DNA of 64,000 nt from Hymenobacter sp. APR13 (GTDB taxonomy: Bacteria; Bacteroidota; Bacteroidia; Cytophagales; Hymenobacteraceae), in contig NZ_CP006587.1 in the NCBI RefSeq assembly GCF_000737515.1, positions 1,779,001 through 1,843,000 of the forward strand, in the 5' to 3' direction. Each line of letters begins with the position of its first letter. Positions within the stretch are counted from its first letter, which is position 1. Under the pieces are notes generated by a model, which ran no database searches, was not told where the DNA came from, and worked only from the letters and a program-made list of their open reading frames with translations. Positions 49,989-57,976 of this stretch are shown here, piece by piece. The translations under genes and the position numbers were made by a program.

Positions 49989-50471
49989 TTAGAAACTCTC
50001 CGCTACGCGGCACCAACGGGTTACTTGTCCGGCACCTGACAGCGCGAACATATAATGCGTCGCCCCATGCTTACCGCCCACGGCCACTCTGACAAACCAC
50101 TCCTCAGCAAGCTGAGTGGCGGAGAACACCACCAGCAATGGCCGATGCTTACGGACAGTGCAGCCTCGTTTCAGCCGGGAGCTGGTCCAGGTCAGGCTCA
50201 TTGACTGGCGGGGTGTGGCGGCAGCGGCGGCGCCTGCGAGTTGGTCACGAACAGAATAGCCGTCAGCCGTAAAGCACGGCGGCAGATGCTGAAATTGCGA
50301 AGCCCGTGAATCTGTTTTGCCGCAGAACGCCAAGTCAAATTGATATTGCGGCAGCACGTTTTCCACGAAGAAATCAAGCGCCGCCTGTTCGTATCGGATG
50401 ACGGAGTGTTGCGCACGTAGTTCCGGCAGAGGCAGCAGTAGCATCAGGCTGAAAAGCAGAGCTGTTTTCAT
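49989..50471 (-). CDS. Small secreted protein of unknown function
   Basis: 160 residues with a signal peptide (MKTALLFSLMLLLPLPELRA, cleaved near A20-Q21). The mature part has four cysteines (C49, C66, C103, C153 approximately) and no recognised domain. Its ATG overlaps the TGA of the upstream FAD oxidoreductase gene by ATGA, so translation is probably coupled. Related sequence was not recognised. Confidence 0.6.
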   Translation of the reverse strand: MKTALLFSLMLLLPLPELRAQHSVIRYEQAALDFFVENVLPQYQFDLAFCGKTDSRASQFQHLPPCFTADGYSVRDQLAGAAAAATPRQSMSLTWTSSRLKRGCTVRKHRPLLVVFSATQLAEEWFVRVAVGGKHGATHYMFALSGAGQVTRWCRVAESF

Positions 50472-51610
50472 ATTCCGTTCAGCATCTCGGCTGCCCGCCG
50501 CCCTACCCCGGCGCCCAGCGCCACGCCCATCCCGTTGCAGCGTAGCGCCCCGAACACGCCCGGCGCCAGGGGCCGCACAATTGGCTCCAAATCAGACCCG
50601 AAGGCCATCACACCACTCCATCGGTAGTCGATGCGCACGGCGCGGCCGGGCAGGATTACGTCATGCAGCAGCTCCTCCAGATACTGCTGCACCCGGGGCG
50701 TGAGGCCGGGCTTGGTGGTGGCTTCGGCGGCGAAATCAAGGTGGCGGCCGCCGCCGAGCAGGAGGCGGCCGTCAATCTGGCGGAAGTAGGTGTAGCCACG
50801 GTCGTAGTGGAAGGTGCCGGGCAGGTGCAGGTCGGCTATGGGCTCCGTGACCAGCACCTGCCCGCGGCCGGGCTGCGCGTCGAGCTCCGGGAAAAACTGC
50901 TGGCTGAAAGCGTTGGTGGCCAGCAGCACCTGCGGCGCCTGGATTTCGCCCAGCAGCGTCCGGATGCGGACCTGCGCCGGGCCCGGCTCCAGCCCCAGGG
51001 CCGCGCAGCCATGCAGCACCACTACGCCCGCGGCCCAGGCCTGCCGCAGCAGCGCCTCCATCAGCCGGCCGGTGTGTAGCGCACCTTCGGCCGTATTCTC
51101 CAGCATGGCACTGACGCCGGCAAAGCCCGTGACGGGCACCTGCGCGGTGGCGTCGCGGAACACGTCGGGGCGGCCGATAATGGGGGCCAGCAGTTCGTTG
51201 TAGTACGGCAGGGCGGCGCGGCAGCGGGCCGCCAGCTCGGCCTCGGCCGGCCGGAACAACTCGTAGCCCCCTACCGGCTGATACTGCAGCGCCTCGTCGC
51301 CGAGCAGGGCCCGCAACTCGGCCAGCCCTTCCCAGCGGGCCTGCACCACGGCCAGCAGCGCGGCCGTGCCGCCCCGCGCCTCCTGCTCCAGCAGCTCCGA
51401 CACGCTGCCGAAACAGGCGAAACCGGCGTTTTTGGTGCTGGCCCCGTTGGGCAGCACGGAGCGCTCCAGCACCAGCACGCGGGCCGCCGGGCGCAGGCGG
51501 CGCAGGTGCAGCGCGGCCGTAAGCCCCACAATACCAGCCCCAATGACGACCACGTCGAAGCCCTGCAGAAACGACTGGTGCTCCCAGTAGGAAAGACTTG
51601 AGATGCTCAT
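50468..51610 (-). CDS. FAD-dependent oxidoreductase, D-amino-acid oxidase (DAO) fold
   Basis: 380 residues. The dinucleotide motif VVVIGAGIVGLTAALHLRRL is followed by VLERSVLPNGASTKNAGFAC, the DAO-family second motif. The C-terminal FAD contacts are IDYRWSGVMAFGSDLEPIVR and LRCNGMGVALGAGVGRRAAE. QIDGRLLLGGGRHLDF is also typical of this family, which includes sarcosine and glycine oxidases and gamma-glutamylputrescine oxidase. The substrate is not assigned. It overlaps the downstream small secreted-protein gene by four bases. Confidence 0.88.
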   Translation of the reverse strand: MSISSLSYWEHQSFLQGFDVVVIGAGIVGLTAALHLRRLRPAARVLVLERSVLPNGASTKNAGFACFGSVSELLEQEARGGTAALLAVVQARWEGLAELRALLGDEALQYQPVGGYELFRPAEAELAARCRAALPYYNELLAPIIGRPDVFRDATAQVPVTGFAGVSAMLENTAEGALHTGRLMEALLRQAWAAGVVVLHGCAALGLEPGPAQVRIRTLLGEIQAPQVLLATNAFSQQFFPELDAQPGRGQVLVTEPIADLHLPGTFHYDRGYTYFRQIDGRLLLGGGRHLDFAAEATTKPGLTPRVQQYLEELLHDVILPGRAVRIDYRWSGVMAFGSDLEPIVRPLAPGVFGALRCNGMGVALGAGVGRRAAEMLNGI

Positions 51611-51656
51611 GCCGGAAAAATAAGGAACCGTGCGGCTTTGCGCCAGCGTGTGGGCA

Positions 51657-51693
51657 TAGAAAAGCCCGCCCGGCGCAAGCCAGACGGGCCTCT
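51657..51693 (-). terminator. Probable terminator of the T9SS-tail protein gene
   Basis: On the minus strand GGCCCGTCTGGC faces GCCGGGCGGGC across TTGC and is followed by TTTTCT. It lies about 20 bases after the stop codon at 51713. Confidence 0.55.
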
Positions 51694-51712
51694 TAGCTCC
51701 GGCAGGCAGCGC

Positions 51713-52255
51713 CTAGCGCCCTACCATCACGCGCTTCATGCCGCGCCGCTCGCCGGAGGTGCACTGCACCAGGTAGGCCCCGGCCGGCAGGTTGCTCACG
51801 TCGAGGGTGGCTACTTCATTGCTGTTGAGCAGGTCGCGGGTGATAACGGGGCGGCCATCGGGGCCGTTGATTTCCACGCGCGTGGGGTTGCTGGAATTGG
51901 TGCGCACCGTGAGGCGCTTGGTCACGGGGTTGGCTTCGGCGCGCACTTTCAGCGGGCCCGTGTTGGTGGGTTGCTGCACCATTTTGTCGGTGACGAGGGC
52001 CGGCGGCGCGGGAGGCGTTTCGTCCTGCTTGGCTGCCACCGTTGCCGGCTTCTTGGTAGCCGGCGCGGCGGGCTTAGCGGCCGGCTTCGCTACGGGCCGG
52101 GCAGCACCGGCGGGGGCCGGAGCCGGCTTTTTGGCGGCGGGCACGGGCTTTTTAGCAGCAGGCTTGGGGGCGGGCTTGCTTTGGGCCTGAGCAGATATCG
52201 ACAGCGCCGTAGCCAGAGCCAGCCAAACGAGAGTAACGAGTGTTTTCATACGCAC
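51713..52255 (-). CDS. Lys/Ala/Pro-rich secreted protein with type IX secretion C-terminal domain
   Basis: 180 residues. Signal peptide (MRMKTLVTLVWLALATALSI, cut near SAQAQ). Residues about 26-80 are low-complexity KPAPKPAAKK-type repeats, like histone H1 tails. The last about 75 residues (EANPVTKRLTVRTNSSNPTR, then VEINGPDGRPVITRDLL and LDVSNLPAGAYLVQCTSGER) match the type A sorting domain of the type IX secretion system. There is no catalytic or binding domain between, so the protein is in effect a sorting tail on a basic linker. The start could also be the ATG six bases later. Confidence 0.72.
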   Translation of the reverse strand: MRMKTLVTLVWLALATALSISAQAQSKPAPKPAAKKPVPAAKKPAPAPAGAARPVAKPAAKPAAPATKKPATVAAKQDETPPAPPALVTDKMVQQPTNTGPLKVRAEANPVTKRLTVRTNSSNPTRVEINGPDGRPVITRDLLNSNEVATLDVSNLPAGAYLVQCTSGERRGMKRVMVGR

Positions 52256-52673
52256 GCCTAACGCGAAAGGGATGAGGGGTAGTATCGGGTAAAGATAACC
52301 AATATTCGCATCAGCCTGCTACCTGACCGCTAAAGTTCTCACCATCAGAATTTTCAATATCTATTCTCTCCGATATTTTATATCGGCGGGCCTACCTGCC
52401 GTAGCCGGTTCTGGCGGAGTTAAGGCCGCCTACCAGAACCGAAATTTTGTGCCAGCCTCTCCCCACACGGCTCGGTCCCATCAGCCGCACGTAAGGCCCA
52501 GCGTATATCATTAATTACTCATTGAATATCAATATCATACACCTTAACTCAACCCTTTTGAAACGGGCCAGCGGACGGCCTGCCACCAAGCCACAAAGGC
52601 GCCCGATGGCGGCTGCTAAGCAGAAAGTGAGTAAGTTCGAAGCCTCACAAATTCCATCTCCATCTTTCCTGCA
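52256..52673. other. Non-coding upstream region of fba
   Basis: This 418-base gap is AT-richer than its surroundings. It holds a 17-base palindrome CCGATATTTTATATCGG (52370-52386; 7-base arms, 3-base centre), which looks like an operator. It also has a hairpin with arms GGTTCTGG/CCAGAACC (52407-52440) directly followed by GAAATTTTG, a near match to a -7 box. No open frame with coding character was seen. Confidence 0.55.
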
Positions 52674-53756
52674 ATGGCTGCACAATCACTGACCGGGCTG
52701 CGTGCCGGCGTCCTGCACGGCGACGAAGTTCAATCCCTGTTCCACTACGCCAAGGCAAATGCGTTTGCGCTGCCGGCCGTCAACGTAACGGGCACCAACA
52801 CGGTAAATGCCGTGCTGGAAGCCGCGCACGAGGTAAACTCGCCGGTTATCGTTCAGTTCTCCAACGGTGGAGCCCAGTTCTTCGCCGGCAAGTATCCTTC
52901 CAATGATGGCCAGCGCGCCAGCATTGCCGGCGCCATCTCGGGCGCCCAGCATGTGCACGCCATGGCCGAGCTCTACGATGTGCCGGTGATCCTGCACACC
53001 GACCACGCCGCCAAAAAACTCCTGCCTTGGATCGACGGCCTGCTGACGGCCGGCGAAAAGCACTTCGCCCAGTATGGCCAGCCGCTCTACAGCTCGCACA
53101 TGCTCGACCTGTCGGAGGAGCCGATTGAGGAGAACATCGAAATCTGCAAGCACTACCTGGAGCGCATGGCCAAAATCGGCATGACGCTGGAAATCGAGCT
53201 GGGCGTAACCGGCGGCGAGGAAGACGGCGTGGACAACTCCGACGTGGACAGCTCCAAGCTCTACACCCAGCCTTCGGAAGTGGCCTATGCCTATAAGGAG
53301 CTGAGCGAGGTGAGCCCACGCTTCACGGTGGCCGCGGCCTTCGGCAACGTGCACGGCGTGTACAAGCCCGGCAACGTGAAGCTGCAGCCCAAGATTCTGC
53401 ACAACTCGCAGCTCTACGTGCAGGAGCACTTCAACACCGGTCCGCAGCCCGTTGATTTCGTGTTCCACGGCGGCTCGGGCTCGACGCAGGAGGAAATCCG
53501 CGAGGCCATCAGCTACGGGGCCATCAAGATGAACATCGACACCGACCTGCAGTGGGCGTTCTGGGAAGGCATTAAGAACAACTACGTGAAAAACGAAGGC
53601 TTCCTGCAGGGCCAGATCGGCAACCCCAACGGCGCCGACTCGCCCAACAAGAAGTACTACGACCCACGCGTGTGGCTGCGCGAAGGCGAAAAAACCTTCG
53701 TCGCCCGCCTCAAGCAGGCCTTCGAAGACCTGAACGCCGTGAACCGTCGCTCCTAG
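52674..53756 (+). CDS. fbaA: Class II fructose-bisphosphate aldolase
   Basis: 360 residues, typical of the class IIA enzyme. It cleaves fructose-1,6-bisphosphate to two triose phosphates with zinc. ALPAVNVTGTNTVNAVLEAA, VPVILHTDHAAKKLLPWIDG (zinc and catalytic aspartate), LEIELGVTGGEEDGVDNSDV and FVFHGGSGSTQEEIREAISY are conserved blocks, and GAIKMNIDTDLQWAFWEGI contains the phosphate-binding part. Preceded by a long regulatory region with a palindrome; followed by a very strong terminator. Confidence 0.97.
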   Translation: MAAQSLTGLRAGVLHGDEVQSLFHYAKANAFALPAVNVTGTNTVNAVLEAAHEVNSPVIVQFSNGGAQFFAGKYPSNDGQRASIAGAISGAQHVHAMAELYDVPVILHTDHAAKKLLPWIDGLLTAGEKHFAQYGQPLYSSHMLDLSEEPIEENIEICKHYLERMAKIGMTLEIELGVTGGEEDGVDNSDVDSSKLYTQPSEVAYAYKELSEVSPRFTVAAAFGNVHGVYKPGNVKLQPKILHNSQLYVQEHFNTGPQPVDFVFHGGSGSTQEEIREAISYGAIKMNIDTDLQWAFWEGIKNNYVKNEGFLQGQIGNPNGADSPNKKYYDPRVWLREGEKTFVARLKQAFEDLNAVNRRS

Positions 53757-53769
53757 GCTTTTGCTTGGG

Positions 53770-53825
53770 CCAGCCCAAAAAAAACCGTCCCTTCTGCTCT
53801 GCGGAAGGGACGTTTTTTTGGGCTG
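53770..53825 (+). terminator. Strong intrinsic terminator of fba
   Basis: A composite stem: CCAGCCCAAAAAAAAC/GTTTTTTTGGGCTGG outside and GTCCCTTC/GAAGGGAC inside. The inner hairpin with its T7 run is a classical terminator; the outer arms extend it to over 20 base pairs. Confidence 0.92.
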
Positions 53826-53980
53826 GCTGATGCCGGCACAAGTTTTTTTCATTGGCTTTCGTGGTGCTGCGCCACAACACAAGCTGCAGAATATGAGGCG
53901 TATTCAGGCCAGAACCGACCCCGGAAACGAGTCCAAAAAGCCGAATACAGGCGCCGCAGACGCAATTTTCTTCGGCAGCT

Positions 53981-54013
53981 ATTGCGCAACTCTCACTTCT
54001 TCGCTTACCTTTG
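53981..54013 (+). promoter_or_regulatory. Putative promoter of the first tRNA-Pro gene
   Basis: ATTG (53981-53984) and TACCTTTG (54006-54013), spaced by 21 bases, fit the Bacteroidota consensus with a perfect -7 box. The tRNA begins 14 bases after the -7 box. Confidence 0.6.
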
Positions 54014-54027
54014 TGTCTCAATTCTAT

Positions 54028-54101
54028 CGGGGTGTAGCGTAGCCTGGTATCGCGCCAGCATGGGGTGCTGGAGGTCGTAGGTTCGAATCCTGCCACTCCG
54101 A
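54028..54101 (+). tRNA. tRNA-Pro (anticodon GGG)
   Basis: 74 bases. The acceptor CGGGGTG pairs with CACTCCG (one G-T), discriminator A. The anticodon stem CCAGC/GCTGG encloses ATGGGGT, so the anticodon is GGG. The T-arm has GGTTCGAATCC. CCA is not encoded. Confidence 0.95.
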
Positions 54102-54118
54102 CCGAAGAATTTCTTGCC

Positions 54119-54157
54119 CGAAAAGCCTCTGGGAACCCCACCCGGAGGCTTTTTTCG
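54119..54157 (+). terminator. Intrinsic terminator between the two tRNA-Pro genes
   Basis: CGAAAAGCCTCTGGG faces CCCGGAGGCTTTTTTCG around an eight-base loop, with a run of six T. Confidence 0.88.
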
Positions 54158-54208
54158 GCAAAACCGACTGAGTTGCCCGGTGCAGATCATCGCACCAACG
54201 GCACAGTT

Positions 54209-54282
54209 CGGGGTGTAGCGTAGCCCGGTATCGCGCCTGCTTTGGGAGCAGGAGGCCGCAGGTTCGAATCCTGCCACCCCGA
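54209..54282 (+). tRNA. tRNA-Pro (anticodon TGG)
   Basis: 74 bases. The acceptor CGGGGTG pairs with CACCCCG, discriminator A. The anticodon stem CCTGC/GCAGG encloses TTTGGGA, giving anticodon TGG. It is nearly identical to the GGG isoacceptor upstream outside the anticodon arm, suggesting duplication. Confidence 0.95.
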
Positions 54283-54294
54283 CTTCGTTTTAAG

Positions 54295-54334
54295 AAAAGG
54301 CCCTGCTGAACACATGTTCGGCAGGGCCTTTTTT
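54295..54334 (+). terminator. Intrinsic terminator after the second tRNA-Pro
   Basis: AAAAGGCCCTGCTGAAC faces GTTCGGCAGGGCCTTTTTT with an ACAT loop, 13 bases after the tRNA. Confidence 0.9.
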
Positions 54335-54461
54335 ATTTGCGTTTATAACGCACTGAAAGTCTGAGTAAGAGCAACCTCTCTATAGCGTCGAGCCTCTCCT
54401 ACACATATCACTGGCTTAATACTTGCAGCATCCGCCGCTGTACATTTTTATCCTTTCTTAT

Positions 54462-55142
54462 ATGAAAAAGCTCGCTACTAGCTTGCTATTACTTGGTGCG
54501 GCCACAGCGGCCCACGCGCAAACCTCTGCCGGAACTGTATTGCTTGGCGGCAGTGTCGGGTACGGGTACTCTAAAGACGAAGGCTCGTATGGCTCTTCAC
54601 AATCCGAACGAACCCGTTATGAATTCAGTTTTTCGCCAACTGCCGGATATTTTGTAGCTGATAATCTTGCTGTCGGGCTCGCGGGAACCATTCAAACTGA
54701 TAAGCGGAAGGAGCCTTACATTGACTATAACCAAGCATCATCTCCAGCATACTCGTTTGAGTTTACCTCGTCTTATAAATCCATAGGCCCGTTTGTCCGC
54801 TACTACAAAATGCTAAGCGAAAAAGCCGGGTTTTATGGCCAGCTAGCTGGGGGATATCGGACAGGGCACTCAAGCTCAGAAAGCAATGCTCCTCTTTTTG
54901 AGAGTTCCGATGGCAAGTACAGAGGTTCATATGCCACTCTAATGCCTGGCTTTGTCTTTTTCCCAACACCCAAATTTGGCCTAGAATTGACCTCTGGCAA
55001 CCTTGGTTATTTCAACAATAAAAATACACAAGAACCAACGCAGCAACGGCCAAGGCAAGAGAATAAGTCCTCGGGCTTTGGTGCCTACTTTGGCCTGCAG
55101 AATCTTACTATTGGAGCGTCTTTTTACTTAGGCGGGAAATAG
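54462..55142 (+). CDS. Outer-membrane beta-barrel protein
   Basis: 226 residues from the ATG at 54462 (an in-frame ATG at 54423 would break the signal peptide). Signal peptide MKKLATSLLLLGAATAAHAQ, cut before TSAGT. Alternating strands follow (LGGSVGYGYSKDEG, YEFSFSPTAGYFVADNLAVG, IGPFVRYYKMLSEKAGFYG, LMPGFVFFPTPKFGLELTSG, and FGLQNLTIGASFYLGGK ending near an aromatic residue). This is the eight-to-ten-strand barrel pattern of small Bacteroidota porin-like proteins. Codon use is visibly more AT-rich than in the flanking genes. Function unknown. Confidence 0.82.
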   Translation: MKKLATSLLLLGAATAAHAQTSAGTVLLGGSVGYGYSKDEGSYGSSQSERTRYEFSFSPTAGYFVADNLAVGLAGTIQTDKRKEPYIDYNQASSPAYSFEFTSSYKSIGPFVRYYKMLSEKAGFYGQLAGGYRTGHSSSESNAPLFESSDGKYRGSYATLMPGFVFFPTPKFGLELTSGNLGYFNNKNTQEPTQQRPRQENKSSGFGAYFGLQNLTIGASFYLGGK

Positions 55143-55169
55143 TCATCTATACCTTGCGTGAGCTAACGA

Positions 55170-55204
55170 AACGGCCGCCTCAACCGATGGATGAGGCGGC
55201 CGTT
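55170..55204. terminator. Hairpin between convergent genes, probable bidirectional terminator
   Basis: Perfect 13-bp stem AACGGCCGCCTCA/TGAGGCGGCCGTT around a nine-base loop. T-runs are weak. Confidence 0.65.
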
Positions 55205-55228
55205 GCATTGGCGTTTAACTATTGATTC

Positions 55229-55753
55229 TTACTTCACCACGGCCCACACTTCCACGGGGCCGGTGGTGGGGAACCGCTCCAGGTAGATGTTCTGCAGGGT
55301 GAGGTTGTTCTGGTTGGCGTAGTCTTTCACGCCGGTGTAGAGCTTATCGGGGGCCACGAGGTAGCTGGCCTCGATGCGGGCGTGCAGCACGCGCTGGCCG
55401 GCGGCAAAGACGCGGTGGCGGTAGCCCTGCGGCAGCTGCTGCGACACGGTATCATCGAGGATCAGGCCCACGAATACTTTGGCGTCGTCGCTGGCCTTGA
55501 CGGGGTCGTTGTAGAACAGGTTGCCGAAGGTGCCGCGCAGCTTGCCCGAGGTGCGCAGCTCGTAGGCCTGGCGGGTCAGGTCGCCGAACTGCTCGCTGTT
55601 AGCCGGGCCCTCGAAGTAGCGTCCGGCCAGGAAGATGGGCTGGCTGGTGGTTTCCAGCGTCACGTCGGCTTTTTTCAGGCCGCCCAGCATGTAGTAGGCC
55701 ACGCCGGCGGCCACAATCAGCAGCAGGGAAAGCAGCAGGAAAATTCGGTTCAT
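55229..55753 (-). CDS. Membrane-anchored GyrI-like (effector-binding) domain protein
   Basis: 174 residues. One N-terminal membrane helix (about 4-22), then a domain with LETTSQPIFLAGRYFEGPAN, RTSGKLRGTFGNLFYNDPVK and YRHRVFAAGQRVLHARIEAS, ending in YLERFPTTGPVEVWAVV. The fold of two beta-alpha-beta repeats and the closing aromatic strand are those of GyrI/SOUL-type small-molecule-binding domains. Here it faces the periplasm. The ligand is unknown. It lies 175 bases downstream of the ABC exporter gene on the same strand. Confidence 0.72.
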   Translation of the reverse strand: MNRIFLLLSLLLIVAAGVAYYMLGGLKKADVTLETTSQPIFLAGRYFEGPANSEQFGDLTRQAYELRTSGKLRGTFGNLFYNDPVKASDDAKVFVGLILDDTVSQQLPQGYRHRVFAAGQRVLHARIEASYLVAPDKLYTGVKDYANQNNLTLQNIYLERFPTTGPVEVWAVVK

Positions 55754-55928
55754 AAATCAGGAAGTAGGGGCGCGTTGCACGCACCCGTCGGCAAAAGAGT
55801 GTGAAAGCAGCAAAGCTACGCCGCAACTGGCATTTCTGAAGATGCCACGGTGCGTTTGGCAGCAGCGTGGGCGGGCAGGCACGGCCCGGTAGTTCCGGCA
55901 AGCCAGCCCCGGCAAACCCTGGCTGGCG

Positions 55929-57707
55929 CTAGCCGGCCAGCACGTCTTTGTACTGCATCTGGTAGAGCTGGCGGTAGTAGCCATCTTGGCGGAGTAGCTC
56001 CTCGTGGCGGCCCGATTCCTTGATTTCGCCGCGGTCTAGCACGATGATGCGGTCGGCTTTCTGGATGGTGCTCAGGCGGTGGGCAATGACGAGGGCGGTG
56101 CGTCCCTGCATCAGTTTCTCAATGGCCTCCTGAATCAGCTCCTCGGTTTCGGAGTCAACGGACGAAGTGGCTTCATCCAGGATGATGATGGCTGGCTGGT
56201 AGACCATGGCCCGCACGAAGCTGATGAGCTGGCGCTGGCCCACCGACAGCGTGGCGCCACGCTCCATCACGGGATAGTCGAGGGAGCCGGGCAGACGCTC
56301 GATGAAGCGGCGGGCGCCCACCAGGTCGGCGGCTTCCCAGATCTGGGCGTCGGTGATGTCCTCGTGGCCCAGCGTGATGTTGTCGCGGATGGTGCCCGCA
56401 AACAGGAACACGTCCTGCAGCACCACTCCGATGTGGCGGCGCAGCACGCTCAGGTCATAGGCGGGCAGATCCTGGCCGTCGATGCGGATGTGGCCCTTGT
56501 TGATGTCGTAGAAGCGGCTGAGCAGGTTGATGATGCTGGTTTTGCCGGCGCCGGTAGCGCCCACGAAGGCCACGGTCTGGCCGGGCTCTACCCGGAAGCT
56601 GATGTCGCGCAGCACCCACTCCTCGTCGTTGTAGGCAAACCAGACGTTTTCGAACTCCACTTCGCCGCGCAGCGTGGCCGGAGCCAGCGTGCCGTTGTTG
56701 GGCACGAATTCCTGGCTATCCAGCAGCTTGAGCAGGCGCTCGGTGCTCACGAGGCCCAGCTGCAGCGTGTTGAACCGGTCGGCAATCTGGCGGATGGGCC
56801 GGAAGAACAGGGCATTGTACATGATGAAGGCGATGAGCGCGCCCTTGGAGATGGTGCCTTCAATCTGGCCCTGGGCGGCGTACCACACCAGCAGCCCCAC
56901 CCCTACCGCCGCCAGCACCTCGGCCACCGGAAAATAGATGCTGTAGTAGAGCACCGAGCGGATATTGGCGCGGGTGTGCTCCTGATTGAGGGCCTGGAAC
57001 TTGCGGTATTCGCGCTGCTCGTTGTTGAAGATCTGCACCACGTTCATGCCCGTCAGGTGCTCCTGCACGAAGGCGTTGAGCCCGGCTACGGCCGTGCGCA
57101 CCTCCTGAAACGACTTCTTCACCTTCTCCTTGAACACGTAGGTGCTGAACAGCAGCGGCGGAATCACGGAAAGGCTCACCAGCGTCAGGCGCCAGTCGAT
57201 GTAGAACATGAAGGCCATGATGAACACAATCTGCAGAATGTCGCCGATCATGGCCGCCAGCCCCTCGCTGAACACGTCGGACAGCGTCTCGACGTCGGAG
57301 ATGTTGCGCGTGACGAGCACACCGATGGGCGTACGGTCGAAGAACTTCAGGCGTAGGTTGAGGATGTGCTTGTAGAGGTCCACACGGATGTCGCGCACGA
57401 TGTACTGGCCCAGCCAGCCGCCGAAGTAGGTCTGGAGGTAGCTTACGAAGGCGTGCGCCACCAGCAGCACCAGCAAAATACCGAAGCCCCGGTTCAGGCC
57501 CACCCAGTCGCTCTGCTCAATGGTTACATCGACCATGCGCTGAATCAGGAAGGGCCGCAGCGTGCCCAGCACGGCTGTGGCCACGGTCAGGAACACCAGC
57601 AAATAGAAGATGCGCCGGTAGGGCCGCACGTACACCATCAGCCGACGCAGTACCTGCCAGTCGAAGATGTTGCCGGATTTAGCGGGGGTAGCAGTAGTCG
57701 GGTCCAA
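55929..57707 (-). CDS. ABC exporter (MsbA/LmrA-like half-transporter)
   Basis: 592 residues. The start appears to be a TTG at 57707, because the conserved SGNIFDWQVLRRLM segment lies before the first internal ATG. Six membrane helices, then Walker A GATGAGKTS, the Q-loop, signature TLSVGQRQLISFVRAM, Walker B IIILDEATSSVDSETE with the catalytic glutamate, and the H-loop IAHRLST. This canonical site complements the degenerate one in the exporter at 48196. The cargo is unknown; lipids or drugs are typical. Confidence 0.9.
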   Translation of the reverse strand: MDPTTATPAKSGNIFDWQVLRRLMVYVRPYRRIFYLLVFLTVATAVLGTLRPFLIQRMVDVTIEQSDWVGLNRGFGILLVLLVAHAFVSYLQTYFGGWLGQYIVRDIRVDLYKHILNLRLKFFDRTPIGVLVTRNISDVETLSDVFSEGLAAMIGDILQIVFIMAFMFYIDWRLTLVSLSVIPPLLFSTYVFKEKVKKSFQEVRTAVAGLNAFVQEHLTGMNVVQIFNNEQREYRKFQALNQEHTRANIRSVLYYSIYFPVAEVLAAVGVGLLVWYAAQGQIEGTISKGALIAFIMYNALFFRPIRQIADRFNTLQLGLVSTERLLKLLDSQEFVPNNGTLAPATLRGEVEFENVWFAYNDEEWVLRDISFRVEPGQTVAFVGATGAGKTSIINLLSRFYDINKGHIRIDGQDLPAYDLSVLRRHIGVVLQDVFLFAGTIRDNITLGHEDITDAQIWEAADLVGARRFIERLPGSLDYPVMERGATLSVGQRQLISFVRAMVYQPAIIILDEATSSVDSETEELIQEAIEKLMQGRTALVIAHRLSTIQKADRIIVLDRGEIKESGRHEELLRQDGYYRQLYQMQYKDVLAG

Positions 57708-57785
57708 AGTAGCGGGTGGGGTGAAACGTAGTAACCGGGGCCGGCGGTGGGAAGTTGCACGGCAGTCGGCAGAACGACCTTAGTA

Positions 57786-57956
57786 GAACGTCAGGAATAG
57801 AACGTCATTCCGAACAGAGTGAGGAATCTCGCCAGCGTAGTAACTTATTAGAGCACTAGATAAGCCAGATTCCTCATCGCTGGCTTGATGCGCCACATGT
57901 TCGGAATGACAATAGCCTAGGGCGAGATGCTTCGGCTGCGCCTCTGCATGACGTTC
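57786..57956. repeat. Composite family 1 element
   Basis: A TCCGAAC-subtype palindrome (57800-57910: GAACGTCATTCCGAACAGAG to GTTCGGAATGAC) is followed by the right half of a GCTGAGC-type element (57922-57956: GAGATGCTTCGGCTGCGCCT to CATGACGTTC). A single GAACGTCA stub lies at its left. The inner arms have lost most pairing. It looks like recombination or insertion of one copy beside another, between truA and the ABC exporter gene. Confidence 0.75.
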
Positions 57957-57976
57957 ATGCGCCGCTGCCTAACGGG

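Noticed and set aside
53710..54141. A minus-strand open frame of 143 codons through the fba terminator and first tRNA-Pro
   Set aside because: It crosses a strong terminator, a tRNA and the end of fba and has no coding character of its own.
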